Source: Phytoseiulus persimilis (Eukaryota > Arthropoda > Arachnida > Mesostigmata > Phytoseiidae). From it: DNA of 64,000 nucleotides. The position numbers and the translations under genes were made by a program. The notes beneath the pieces are model-generated. The model was given only the letters and a program-made list of their open reading frames with translations. It made no database searches and was not told the DNA's origin. The DNA lies in assembly GCA_037576195.1 (NCBI GenBank), contig CM075103.1, positions 682,001-746,000 of the forward strand, given 5' to 3'. Shown here piece after piece: positions 11,200 through 22,381 of the stretch (the stretch's first letter is position 1; each line of letters starts with the position of its first letter).

Positions 11200-13302
11200 T
11201 CACAGCTGATATTGTCTAAGCTTAGCTAGTTTTGAGAAGTCACACGAAGTCTCTAGAGAATATCTGTGGCAAAAATCCTCTAGAAGGGTGCTGTGCTGAC
11301 AAGGAAGCATGTCCGTGGGTACTAAGGCAACAAGGTCTTTCTCGTAAACGACACTCTTCGTTGGGAAACGATCGTTCTTGCCCAAACGTATCACTTCGAA
11401 TCTGTCCAGTTTCACCAACGTCTGAAAGTCTATGTCGTATCGGTAAATGTAGAGGCCTTCCTCTGAAGGCACTTTATATCGAGGAATTGCTTTGTAGATA
11501 ATGTAAATTGTGTCGCGAACAATGAAGCATCGCACGTCTTTGGGATAGCCGATATTCTTCTCGGTGAACTCGACCTCATGCTGGAATATCTTGTCGAAAC
11601 CATCATTAACACTATAAGCGGAGATGTAATGCATTTTTGGCGGTTCCTCTTCTTCGCCTCTATCGAACACGTTCTTCAAACGATCGACGAGATAGACGTA
11701 GATGACGTCATCCTTCACCCACGCCGATATACCGATTTCGAACTCTAGCGAAATCGAGTATTCGAGGTTTATGATTTGCGACGTGTCGGATAAATCGAAA
11801 ATCTTGATGTCATGGGCTGACAGAACGGCCAACTTGTCGTTTTGCGTGACAACGCAACAGATTGGCATATATTCCTTGAATAACTCTATCTCGTCTGTCA
11901 AGCACTCGACCTCGTCGTCGAAATGGGCGTCGGTCGTGGGGTCGAAGCGACAGATTCTGACGAAGAACAGTTCTGTATCGCTTTCGGCATCGGTGAATGC
12001 CCCGACTACGAAGACGATTTCACTTTTGTATTCGGTTGCACAACAGATCCGTGACTTGAAGTATTCGAAGTTGAAGCTCCTACGCTTGCATTGGGATCGA
12101 CGACTTTGCAAGCCATTGAGAGCCAGCGGCATTTTGAGGAACGCTAGATCATAGTTCGGACTGCCCCATCCACCCTGGAAATCAGCGGCTCTCCGGACGG
12201 TGTCATGATAGCTGATATGGAGGTCAGGTCCAACGGGAAAACAGGGTCGCTTCGTCCAATCTTCTCGAATGATCAAGTCGTCCATGGATACGCAGCTGAG
12301 ATAGTCTTGATTGCAGTTGGCGAGCTCCTGCTTCGCCTGTTCCGATCCCAAACAAGAGCAAACGATGGAATATTGGGAGGTGTCGTAGGTCCAATGTGGC
12401 TGATCCACGTTCCTTTGACGCATCTTCATAAAACTGTATTCGCATAAGCTGTCCTCGGCCCAGAATCCGTGCAGATGGATGTCGCAGTGAGTTCGTTTCG
12501 TGAGCATTTTGACGCTCACATCGCGGATCCAATCGACGCTTTCGGAGAGCGTTTTCAACAGCTCGATGGAGCCGATGCCGTCGTCGTGCCACGATTCGAG
12601 TTCGGTCAGCCGTAAATGCGGGAGGCGAACGCATCGTAAGAGCTGTTCCTTGTGGCGTTCCCGTTCATTGGGGTCATGGCGTGTCCAGGCAAAGATTAAC
12701 TCGACCACTTGGCCTTCACGCTCAACTCGTAAATCGTCCTTGTCCAGCAGAGCGACGAGCAGAGCAAAAGGAAACTCCTCGAATCGCATATCCGAAACGG
12801 ACACGCTCAGCAGGTAGTCTATGACGGAGAAACGAAGCTGTGGAATGTCGAAATTGATTGCCATGTTGAAGAGCTCGAGAGCGTTGTCCCGTTCCGCGCT
12901 GTTCGAAAGTAGATCCGTCATGAATGCCAGAGCGGCTCGCAGCTGGAAGAGGTGCGCCATGAAGAATAGGTGCTCGAAAGTAGACTCCGTTACTTTCAGA
13001 TGACCTTGGTACAGATAGAGAAGGAACAGTTCTAGGATATCGCTCGGAAACTGCAGCTTCACTTCGCCGCGACATTCCCTCATACCGGATTTGAACATGG
13101 CCTCGAAAAAGGGGCACGCAGCCGACAAGATGCATCGATGACACTGGAACGGCTGGCCGTTCACCGCGAGCAGGACCATGTCTTTCTCCACAGCTTCGGC
13201 CAGGGCCTTCTCGATCTGCTGGAGCTCTTCATCCGTGCTCCACTGGAAACGTTCCTCCAGCGAAAACACTCTGGCCTCATGCTGCAGCAAGCCTTCTCCC
13301 AT
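11200..13302 (-). CDS. BTB-BACK (kelch-like) protein, single exon, 700 residues
   Basis: A single open frame runs from ATG at 13302. Residues about 30-135 form a BTB/POZ domain: a short D-x-V-L-L-A-V-N-G strand, the conserved H-R-C-I-L-S-A-A-C-P-F-F core, MFKSGM, and the YLYQGHLKV segment. Residues about 140-250 form a BACK domain (DNALELFNMAIN, then VVELIFAWTRHDPNER). The C-terminal 420 residues are a diverged beta-rich region in the place of kelch repeats; the double-Gly kelch signature is not evident. BTB-BACK proteins usually recruit CUL3 as substrate adaptors for ubiquitin ligases, so a role in protein turnover is likely but inferred. The gene has no introns and is followed by its own poly(A) signal. 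The long antisense frames over it are shadows. Confidence 0.88.
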   Translation of the reverse strand: MGEGLLQHEARVFSLEERFQWSTDEELQQIEKALAEAVEKDMVLLAVNGQPFQCHRCILSAACPFFEAMFKSGMRECRGEVKLQFPSDILELFLLYLYQGHLKVTESTFEHLFFMAHLFQLRAALAFMTDLLSNSAERDNALELFNMAINFDIPQLRFSVIDYLLSVSVSDMRFEEFPFALLVALLDKDDLRVEREGQVVELIFAWTRHDPNERERHKEQLLRCVRLPHLRLTELESWHDDGIGSIELLKTLSESVDWIRDVSVKMLTKRTHCDIHLHGFWAEDSLCEYSFMKMRQRNVDQPHWTYDTSQYSIVCSCLGSEQAKQELANCNQDYLSCVSMDDLIIREDWTKRPCFPVGPDLHISYHDTVRRAADFQGGWGSPNYDLAFLKMPLALNGLQSRRSQCKRRSFNFEYFKSRICCATEYKSEIVFVVGAFTDAESDTELFFVRICRFDPTTDAHFDDEVECLTDEIELFKEYMPICCVVTQNDKLAVLSAHDIKIFDLSDTSQIINLEYSISLEFEIGISAWVKDDVIYVYLVDRLKNVFDRGEEEEPPKMHYISAYSVNDGFDKIFQHEVEFTEKNIGYPKDVRCFIVRDTIYIIYKAIPRYKVPSEEGLYIYRYDIDFQTLVKLDRFEVIRLGKNDRFPTKSVVYEKDLVALVPTDMLPCQHSTLLEDFCHRYSLETSCDFSKLAKLRQYQL

Positions 13303-15745
13303 GGCACGAAGGGGCTCGCTAACGCGATCGCGCGAAGTTGCACATCGATGAGCACAGATTCAGTCGCTTTGATCACTCGAAATCGACGTCGTTATTCTCA
13401 TGGTGGTCGCTGGCTCACTTGCGCGGGTCGAGTCGAACGGCTCCCAGATCGCACCGAGAAGATCATGGGGAACGCTCATGACAGTCGTGTACAACAACTC
13501 GCTCATCCAGTCGTGCTATTCAGCTCCGGAAAGCATCTCGACACGTTGAGAGCGGGTGATTTCGCTGGCTTGGCAGGCAGGAGGCCAACGCTCGACGGTT
13601 CGCTAGGCTGAGAGGCAGATTGTCAGCCAGCCAGCCAGCCAACCAACCAGCCTAGTTTATTTCCAGTCACAGAACGATCGCTGCTGCGCAGGCGACCAGG
13701 GAGCGGGGTCATACAGAGCTACCTGCCTCGCATTATCGCTTCCCGAATCGTCTACGTCGAACCAGATCAACATCGCACCTCTCCATCGTCCGTGCAACAC
13801 CACAACCATGTTGTGTTTGGCTTCAAGTGTTTATGTCATCATCCTGGCCTGGGAAGTTAGCTTGTAGAGCCGTTCGACTTCTCTTCAAGTGTCAGGCAGC
13901 GCGGAGAGGCTGAAGGTCGCCTTCTCGATCAGCTGGTGAATAGAAACAGTGCGCGGCTGACGACTTTATCGCGAGCACCGCCAGAGGGCGCCTCAGACTC
14001 GGTGATCGCTCTCCCTCTTGATACCAGTATTGCACTTCGGAAGCCTGAAGTAAGCCTGAAGTGCGGAGAAGGATGAACGGAACAAGAACAAAATGAGATT
14101 ACAGAGTGACTGAGTCCTTCCGAGAACGAATCGTAGCAGAATTACTCCACCGACTCAATTACAGACTGGAGCGAAGCTAACGCATGCTCATCCTACGATC
14201 AGCCTTCCGATTTCAGATATTGACGCCGCTGCGACTCCACGCGGGGAGGCGGGCCTGCTCGAGCCGCACATCTTGATCCGGAGAAACGGAATGAGAACGT
14301 GGGACGTTCCGCGACTAGGGTCGATGTGAGGCCATCAGAGTATAATGCATGCACGACCTTTGAATGTGCGAACCTTTCCCAGCAGAATGTGGTTCCCGGA
14401 CGGACATGCATGAGAAGTCACGAAACAAGAGACTCCAACGCATCCCGTGCCAGAAATCGAATGAGGAATTTGATTGCGGAAGCTTCCACGCTCTCAACTA
14501 TGAAACCACGAGAGCTTGTTATGAGATCCGCTGCTTCAAATTTCTGTAGCTTCCCGAAAGAACCAGGCCAACTATTCAACCCAGTTGCGTTTTGACGGAA
14601 CTACTAGCGGGGCTATGGGGAAACTATCTCGCGGGTTAAGCGGTGTGAGGGTGTTCAAGATGAGTTCTTCCAGGTTGCGTGCGGAAGATCGTGATTCGGT
14701 GCGCGCATGCGCTCCCTGTTCTGAGACCACGGGTTTGCGGATGAGAGAGCGTGGCTCTCGAGCTTTCTTTCCAGACCTATCAGGAATCGATTGAAGTTAT
14801 TTGACAGCGCGGACGTCATTCCGAACGCTCATTTCGCGAGTTATCAGATGGATTATCTCACAGACTGTGTGAGCGCGTTTCTCAAACAGTCAGTGGCATC
14901 CTGATGGCCCTGCAGCTTTCATGCCCGGGGCGGACCACCCCACCGCCCCCCGCACGGTACGCTAGTGGATGGTGACCAGAACGATGGTTTGAACGGGGCA
15001 CTCCGTCGAATGCTCGGAGAGCCCTCCCACGGTGGAAAGCGGAAAAGCATGATCTCTCATCGAGACGGAGTCTGGATCGTCAGCTGTCGTTTATGTTGCT
15101 TGCTTTCGAGCTCGATCATGTTTTCACTTCACCCCGTTCGTCCCGATCCGATGATCATCATCCAGCTCGTATGTGAGATTTAACACGAAATGTATCTTGT
15201 AATCAGTGACCACTTCTCCAGCTGCTACCAAAGACGCGTCGATCGCATGAGAGCGGGGAAAGTGAATGGAATGGATAAATTAATCAAGATTCGTCGAACG
15301 CCAGCAGAACGGCGTGTTCGTATAGTTTATCTGACAAAAGACTGAGAGGGAGACGGACAATGGCCTCCCAGATAGCAGCAGACGTTCACCTCTACGTGAA
15401 GCGCCGGGGACAGGCACGTGGTTCGTTTCACCTGAGTGAAATTTCATTGACTTGATCACAGCTCCGCTGGCGTTATCGACCGTGCGGTCGGGTAGCTTTA
15501 TAACCGGCCCTCCGGGTCATCTCCCACGAAATTTCACGCAAAGTAGAAGCTTGGTGCTGCTCCGTCGTCAAACTGAGACGTCACCCTCTCACTTCGAACG
15601 CGCCTCCCGCTCTTTCTCCTTCGCTAGGGGCAAGGGGATACGGATTCGATGCCGCTGCAAACTCTGTGGTCATTAGATGCGGAAGTCGCTCGCGCCCCGG
15701 TCATTCACTCGAATCAGCTACTGAACGGGTCACAGTGATTCCAGC
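13303..15745. other. Intergenic stretch between BTB-BACK and PHYHD1 genes
   Basis: It contains the probable promoter regions of the two divergently oriented flanking genes (BTB-BACK on minus, PHYHD1 on plus). A short CAGC/CAAC tandem patch sits near 13622-13652 (cagccagccagccagccaaccaacc). Open frames are all under 100 codons and show no domain. I see nothing else that can be supported. Confidence 0.5.
13622..13652. repeat. Short (CAGC/CAAC)n tandem patch
   Basis: About seven tetranucleotide units, cagc turning into caac, sit upstream of the BTB-BACK gene. Confidence 0.7.
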
Positions 15746-16606
15746 ATGGATAGTTTACGGGCCTACTTGGATGAGTTCGACGAGCAAGGATGCGTCGTGA
15801 TCCCCGATTTTCTGAGCCCTCTGGAACTCGAATCGATCAAGTCCAAAATCGGGGAGATCGTTTCCGCGTTGGATATCTCGCAGGAAAAGACTGCTTTCAA
15901 GACGACTGATGATCAAGTTGAGTCGCACAACGAATATTTCTTGAATTCTGCTGATCGTATTAGCTACTTTTTTGAAGAAGACGCCCTCGACGACAAAGGC
16001 AACCTGCGGATTCCCAAAGAAGTTTGTCTGAACAAAATCGGTCACGCTCTCCACTGGGACTCGGAGGTTTTCAAGCGGATCTCGTTCAAGACGGAAGTCA
16101 AAAACATAATGAGATCACTCGGATTCGTGGATCCTGCTATCATCCAGTCCATGTATATTTTCAAGCATCCCAGGGTAGGAGCGAAAGTTACGCCTCACAT
16201 AGATAGAACTTTCCTCTTCAACGAGCCCTGCAAACTGGTGGGTCTTTGGTTTGCTATAGAGGACGTGACACTGGAAAACGGATGTCTTTGGTTCATTCCG
16301 GGCTCTCACAAAACCGAGGGTGTATCCAGAAGGATGGTGAGACGAGAGAGCAACAAAAACGCACTGGAGTTCGTCGGTGAGCAACGGGAATTTTCTGCCG
16401 AAGAGTTCGTTCCTGTTCCCGTTGAAGCAGGAGGGCTAGTTCTTATACACGGACAGGTGGTTCATAAAAGTGAGCGCAACTCGTCGTCGAAACCTCGACC
16501 AGCTTATACGTTCCATGTGATTGACACCCATGAGAGTGTTTACTCGCCTCAAAACTGGCTGCAACCTACACCAAGGCTACCGTTCACTAAACTGTACGAT
16601 AATTGA
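15746..16606 (+). CDS. PHYHD1: Phytanoyl-CoA dioxygenase domain-containing protein 1 (PHYHD1-like)
   Basis: A single exon of 286 codons, close to the usual 290 residues of animal PHYHD1. The Fe(II)/2-oxoglutarate dioxygenase fold is well marked. The iron ligands are H151 and D153 in the PHIDRTFL segment and H240 in LIHGQVVHKSERN. R251 in KPRPAYTFH is placed to bind 2-oxoglutarate. The signature stretches LENGCLWFIPGSHKTEGVSR and SPQNWLQPT near the end match the family closely. Unlike peroxisomal PHYH there is no PTS2 leader, so a cytosolic 2-oxoglutarate-dependent hydroxylase of unsettled substrate is expected. The start is the first ATG of the frame and lies in a CAGCATGG context. A poly(A) signal follows 33 bases after the stop. 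The absence of introns is notable. Confidence 0.93.
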   Translation: MDSLRAYLDEFDEQGCVVIPDFLSPLELESIKSKIGEIVSALDISQEKTAFKTTDDQVESHNEYFLNSADRISYFFEEDALDDKGNLRIPKEVCLNKIGHALHWDSEVFKRISFKTEVKNIMRSLGFVDPAIIQSMYIFKHPRVGAKVTPHIDRTFLFNEPCKLVGLWFAIEDVTLENGCLWFIPGSHKTEGVSRRMVRRESNKNALEFVGEQREFSAEEFVPVPVEAGGLVLIHGQVVHKSERNSSSKPRPAYTFHVIDTHESVYSPQNWLQPTPRLPFTKLYDN

Positions 16607-16638
16607 CAGAGCTCATATTGATCCATGAGAACGGTCAC

Positions 16639-16644
16639 AATAAA
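16639..16644 (+). terminator. Poly(A) signal AATAAA of the PHYHD1-like gene
   Basis: AATAAA occurs 33 bases after the stop codon on the coding strand. Confidence 0.75.
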
Positions 16645-16649
16645 ACATC

Positions 16650-19600
16650 TAATGCGTTTTTCTCGAGCTTTTGAATATTTCCGGTTCAATGCGGCTAGGT
16701 AGGTACTCGGAGATAGTCAGTGGCGGAACCTCATTTGACTAATTCCTATCGTTTCGATAGCATTAAAGAACCCATTTCACCAGAGGGAGGGGAAAGGGGC
16801 GCAGCTCACTCCAAGCGAGGACGTCACCTTCACCGTCGATCGAATCGGTTGTTCGATGGAGAAAGCTTGGTCGCTTGATGTTTGACTCCGGGGGACTCAG
16901 GGAAGGATAGCTGCTGTTCGGTTGCGTTCTTAGAACGGAATCGCCAGCGCGCCAAGAGTCTCCTTTTAGCGTTTCCGAATGGGCCGGTCTAGAACCTCGA
17001 CACGCTGTTATGACATCGTGTCGGCCTGTAGCGATGGGCGTGAATGCCTCTCGAATGACCAGATTGAGAACGGATCCCAGATCCGTTGGTCCCCGCTCGC
17101 AGACCTGCATTGTTTGGGTGAGCACCTGACAGAAGCCCTCATCCCATTCACGGACATCGAGGATCTTAGATTTCAATCGATGCCTCTCCGATTCCAGACG
17201 AGTTCCAAAGAAACATCACCTCATTTCGCAGAAAACGGGTCAGACAAGTTTTTTTGGACATTGTCAGTTTTTCGGATCGCCCGCCGGATTCGGAGACGAC
17301 GAGAGCTAGGGTCGCACGCGCGTTACTCGAAGAGGCTAGCACCTTTGTGGTGAAGCTTGATGTGGAAAGGCAGGGTCCCATCGTCCCCACTCTGCGCTCC
17401 GAGTAGCATCTCCGCGAGTTACGCCGCCGTTCGAATCCCCGATTTTTTCAAGACGAATTATACGCGCGCTCTCAAGAAGACCGTCATAAATAGAGCGACA
17501 GCGACTGGGGCGATGATTCGAGGCAAGAAAGTTTTTCAGGGAATGTCACATCGTTGGGGACGAGGTGATCAGCGAATCGGTATTTGATTGACAATCGGAC
17601 GCTCAACGCTGAGAATGGAATCGTGATCAGCGGATGCGGGTTTTTGGAAACGTCGTCGCTCAGTGGTGGATAAAAATACGCTGCGACGACCGACGACATG
17701 GCGCTGCGTTGGCTATTCACGCGTGGGATGGGGGAAATCGGACGTCGACAAAGAGCCGTTTCCCACTGCTTCCATCAAGATTCAGGCCTGGAATCACGGA
17801 TACGGTCAGGACCGAAACCTAGAGAGCCGATCCGAAATTCATTCGTGTCTCACCTGACTCGCCCCGATGAACTTGCTGGAAAGTGTGGGGCAAGCGGCCG
17901 AAGCCATGCAGGGGCGTACCCAGTTTTTTTTTGGGGGGGGGGCAAGAATGTGATGATGATGCCGATGATGATGATCATCGTCTCGAGATTTTCATGACGC
18001 AATCAACATGGTTTTCAAACCTGTGAGAATTTTCCTGATAAGACTGAATCTTTGTGGAACTTTTTCGTCCATTAAAGTAGAATAGAATCCACCCTTCGCA
18101 ATATTATCGTTATTACAGTCTGGTGTCTAGGCTCTCAGGATCCGAGTATTCCACGGTTTTCATCTGTCGGGAGTTGCCTTATCGAGGGTTTCCATCTAGG
18201 GATCATCCGATCATCGACGCGTGTCCATCCATGCAGAGACTCAAAACCAGGAAAAGCTGAGAACACGGTGCAGCGCGGTTGAAGCCAACAAACTCCCCAT
18301 TTCTTTCGAGCGTCTCCATCCTCAGAATTTCCTCTCTTCCAATCAGTTTAGGAACTGGCTCTCCATCAGTCGTGTTCGATCACCACGATTACACGCTTCG
18401 AACGTGGAGAGCTCAATACTCATTGCCGTTCATCCTCCTTTTCACACTCACGGTTCCTTTTCTGACTCATATGGTTCTCTCTTTATCCATTAGAAAAAGG
18501 GAGGAATAAATGTCCCAGCTTTCAAACTCGTGAAACTGTATTCGTGAATGTTTCTCTCCAGCGGCTGCTCCTTGAGGGTTAATCATGGCTGGGCCAGTGG
18601 TGGCGAGGCTCTGACGGAACTGTCTCTACCGTGATACATAGCGTGAGACTCGTTCCTCCATATGGCATGTTATAAAACATTCGTTCGGTCCTCCGTAGAT
18701 TTTTCAATCAACGGGAGGCCACGCACTTCGGAGGCAGTCTCTCGATGTCGACGTCCGGATGATCTCCGACCAGTTTGCCATTCGAATCGTGACATGTGTT
18801 TCCCGATCTGCCGGAAGGTAGTCCCCCGGTTAGGTCACGGAATTGCGGCACGGGTCCTGTTAATGTTTCCACTGTATTGAACACAAGCTTGTCCGTACCG
18901 AGCTTTTTCCATGGGAAGACTCGAATTTCTCGACCCTCAATGAGAGCTCAATAAGTGTGGGGCCTTCAAAATCTATGCGGATGGAAGGAGCGTTGGGAGA
19001 AGATGCCACTGATGATTCCATCATCTCGAAGACATTTCGCTACCCGCAATTAGAAGCGTGCGTACTCTCCTGTTTGTTCCTCATGGAATTCAGAAGTACG
19101 AGGGCTGGAGGCTCTGATTCCGCATAGCCAAGATGCTCAACACATCTCAGCTGCAGAGAGGGAACGGAGTCGGGCCTCGAAGATCCTCACTCACAAGCGA
19201 GCGGCGTATCTTCGAGTTGCAAACGAAGGTTGACGAAATCATCAATCATTATCGAGGGGAGCGGTGACGTTGTGGTACCGCTGTCAACATTTCAGTTCAC
19301 CGTCGCGCCACGGCGCACAGCACTGCTCCCATTCCATCTCCCGTATCGTTCTCATCGCATGTGAGGGAATTCTATCCATCCGAACAACACCTATGATCTC
19401 ACCTCGTGTTCTTTTTGTCCGGCGAGGTCGTTGATGCCTGTTTGAGCCGTCTCGGCAAGAAATAGATATTCCGTCTCTCAAAACCCATTTCACACCGTCT
19501 GAGCGGAGTTTCTGAGTAGAGACACGTGGGACTCGTCGGTTTCTGTTTTGATCTTTGCGATACGTGCCAGATCGGAGATGATCGAATGGCCGGCCGCGCG

Positions 19601-20916
19601 CGGGTCCCCAACTTGATATTGGTCCGACTCGGGAACAAGTCGTCGAATGCACTTGTCGAGGAAAAACATGCATGGTGGAATCCTCCACCTCCGCCTGAGA
19701 TCACCCGAATTTCCCTACTGAGGAGTGAAAATGAAGCAGGAAAACTATTATTGATATCGGAAAATCGCAATCTGGGGGTTTGCTCGCTGTCTGGGCTTCA
19801 CTCGAGCAGTCTACGGCAAGATTCTATTTTTCGCAGTGATTCCTGGTGAACGGAACGTAGCACTTCTCCGCTGCCCTCCAAAGTCCAAATCACCCTCTCT
19901 CACCGCTGAATCCTCATGCGCCGAAGCTCCATGTGCGCGGGGATTGGCGCGCCGATAAAATTTCGGAAGTTCAAGTCAGCCAATACTGTCTTTCCCTCGA
20001 GATAGACGTTAGCCGAGATTTCCAGTCTCCGATCCCGCTCGAAGTTTTCAATATTCCTACTAGGACTCCAAAAGTCGTCCTTCACTGTGAGGTATCGTTT
20101 TCATTCTTCTTATCCTGATACTCTTTCGTGAATTTACTGGTCAAGGGTCGTGGACCGTGCCAGAGGAGTGGGTATCTCTTTCAGTGAGTCTCTATGCTTT
20201 TCCAAGGCATCCGTCGTGACTCTAGACTCTGGAGCGTGAGGATTTAGCGGTGAGAGAGAGTAATTTGGAGTCGAGTCACTGGGAAGGGGGGTACCGGGTA
20301 AGTGGGATCTGACGTGTGTGGAGGCCTCCCCTGCGTCTATGGGTGGGGGAGGGGGGTCGCGACTCGTTAACGTATCGTACAACAACGTTCTTCAATCTTC
20401 CCAGGCGGCCAGCCGAAAACTCCGGCTGAACACCCTGTTCTGGATCAAGGCAGCAGCTCAGACGATAACTTCCTCAACACACCAGAAACAGAGGAAATGG
20501 TCCGAGCGGCCCGGCGCGCCGTTTACACTCACGGCAGCCGCGGGGATTCCCAGAGCGCTGCTGCCGAGCAGTCCCAGAAGTTCAGCGGTTTCTTCTGATA
20601 CCGAACTCAAATGTGAAGAGATCGGGATGTGTTTGCGATCCTGGAAGGAAAATGAAGAAGAATATCTTTCGACTCCCCTCGCCCGGGCGCAGTGACCGGT
20701 AGACGACTCTGCGCGACGACAGCACACCCGCTCTGCGTCGTCCAGCGGCGGCTTCGATCTGTTTCCTCCGACCGCGACCTCCGAGGACTCCGAGAGCGGT
20801 CTTGCCGGGAGCGTTTTTCGCAAGCTCGGTTCTCTCATTCAGTGTCATTAACAGCGGAGCAGCTGGCTCTCAACATATTTATTCAACTCGGCGTCGTCAA
20901 GCTCGGGGGGAGCAAC
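16650..20916. other. Intergenic stretch without a supported gene
   Basis: No frame shows a domain. A minus-strand frame at 17176..16763 (137 codons) and neighbouring frames at 17166-17390 and 17484-17720 look mildly protein-like and could be exons of an unrecognised gene convergent with PHYHD1, but I cannot link them. Near 17925-17942 there is a T-run followed directly by a G-run, then a GATGAT-rich patch to about 17980. The rest shows nothing of note. Confidence 0.4.
20341..20357 (+). other. G-rich run motif, copy 1
   Basis: The motif is gggtgggggaggggggtcg. It closely matches a second one at 22957-22972, and both flank the 5' exons of the clip-domain gene. G-runs separated by single bases could form a quadruplex; this is inference from the pattern only. 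Confidence 0.4.
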
Positions 20917-22381
20917 ATGAACCATTGTGTACTCCTTGTGTTGGCTGCGTTGCTTTCAGGAAAAGCTGAAGGTTAGTCAGTCGAAGTGTGAGTCCATCTC
21001 CGTCCGATAGGGATGCGGGAGCTTTCTTCCAGCCCAACGTTTCTCTCCCTGCGCGGAACTCCTCTGTACTCGTCCTCGATCTCCAACATAGGAACCAGTT
21101 CTCAGCTCTACCCCTTGTGAAACTCACTCACTTCTGGACCTCGGAGGCGGCTTCCTCGCGTATCCGTCATCGGAGTTCATCTGAGTTTCTGACGACCGCT
21201 CTTCCGACCGATGACTCGATTCGCGCAAGGATACAATATCACACTCGACTTCTCGACAGCGCTACAGCGAAGCTCTTGGTTATTCGCTCGCCTCGATGGG
21301 ATCTACTTCCAAAGAATCGCTCCTGGCACTCATCCAGATAACGTGTCAGGAGGTCCTGATGGAATTCTCGTAAATTCCGGAATTTCATGGGTTCTTGCTC
21401 ATCCCTCATGTTCTTCGGCTGAGGTCTCCCTCTGCTGACACACTATGTGAAAAGTATATCTGTTCCCTGACAGGCTGAGAATCTTCATTCGCAGGACAGG
21501 AGTGCGGATGCGTTTCTTTCTGGGAATGCATCTCCACCGGAGGGAGTCCGCTCGCATATTGCGATCAAAGCCCCGTTGAAGTTTGTTGTTCTCACGGCGA
21601 GAATGCACAAGACAACGCTCTGAATGACGAGGTCAGTGCAGAATTCACGGAAAACATGACGACGACATACCACGCGTTACCGAGCCGCTTCCCAGAAAAT
21701 TGGAACTGAGACAAAATCGAAAAAGTGTCAATCCTTCTCAGGCGATCGGTTCTGCGTCGCAGCCTGACCGGACGAGAATTTCAAATGGCAGTCTACCTGC
21801 ACAACCTCCACCGCCAGTCCGGTTATTCGGTGACAAGAAAGTGAAGCCAATCATAAATACAGCATTTAGAAACGCGATCCCAGCCCGTCCGCTCGGACCA
21901 TCGGCAAGTTCCTCCGAGCCGCCTTCGCGTCCCATGGGAACGCTGCCTTTTCCGAGGAGAGTTCCATAATGTGCCCTTCCGGGAAGATACATCGGCCAGA
22001 CCCAGTCCTTCCCCGCTTCCCGAGTTCGGGCACGAATCTCCTTCCATCTCCATGTGCGCTCGCTTCTTCGACTGACTAGTTCGGCAGGCCCCATGCGAAG
22101 GGCGCATTGCCCTGGTACTCCCTCTTATCCAAAGATTTAACTCGTCGTTAGAATTCCGGACCTGCTCCCAATACTCTTTCCTCTTGGACGCGGCATCACC
22201 CTCTGAAGTTGCGTTGAATTGGTGGTAACAAACGCACGTTTGTTTACATTAAAAAATGCGCCCGAATTCCAGAGCGTCAGAAACGGAAATTCCCCTGAAG
22301 ATCGGAGTCTGTTGGACGCTTTTCCCCCAAATGTCGTTTCTCCTCCGGATGGCATCGATCCATTGACAAGGAGCCAACAGG
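20917..22381 (+). CDS. Secreted clip-domain protein, first four exons (3' part unresolved)
   Basis: Exons 20917..20971, 21495..21631, 21742..21840 and 22273..22381 join in phases 1, 0 and 0, with donors GTTAGT, GTCAGT, GTGAAG and GTAAGT. The start gives a signal peptide (MNHCVLLVLAALLSGKAEG). It is followed at once by a cysteine module, C-x-C-V-x-F-x2-C-x11-C-x7-CC, which is the N-terminal clip-like module of arthropod masquerade/PPAF-type serine protease homologues. Exons 3 and 4 encode a Pro/Ser/Asn-rich linker (AQPPPPVRLFG, then FPPNVVSPPDGID). In that family a linker leads to a catalytically dead protease domain that works as a cofactor in melanisation and clotting. I do not see that domain. 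A possible next exon at 22550..22647 has more cysteines (TDLCEEFEFQGQDQCSASDR) but a phase mismatch, so at least one exon is missing from my model. Confidence 0.58.
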
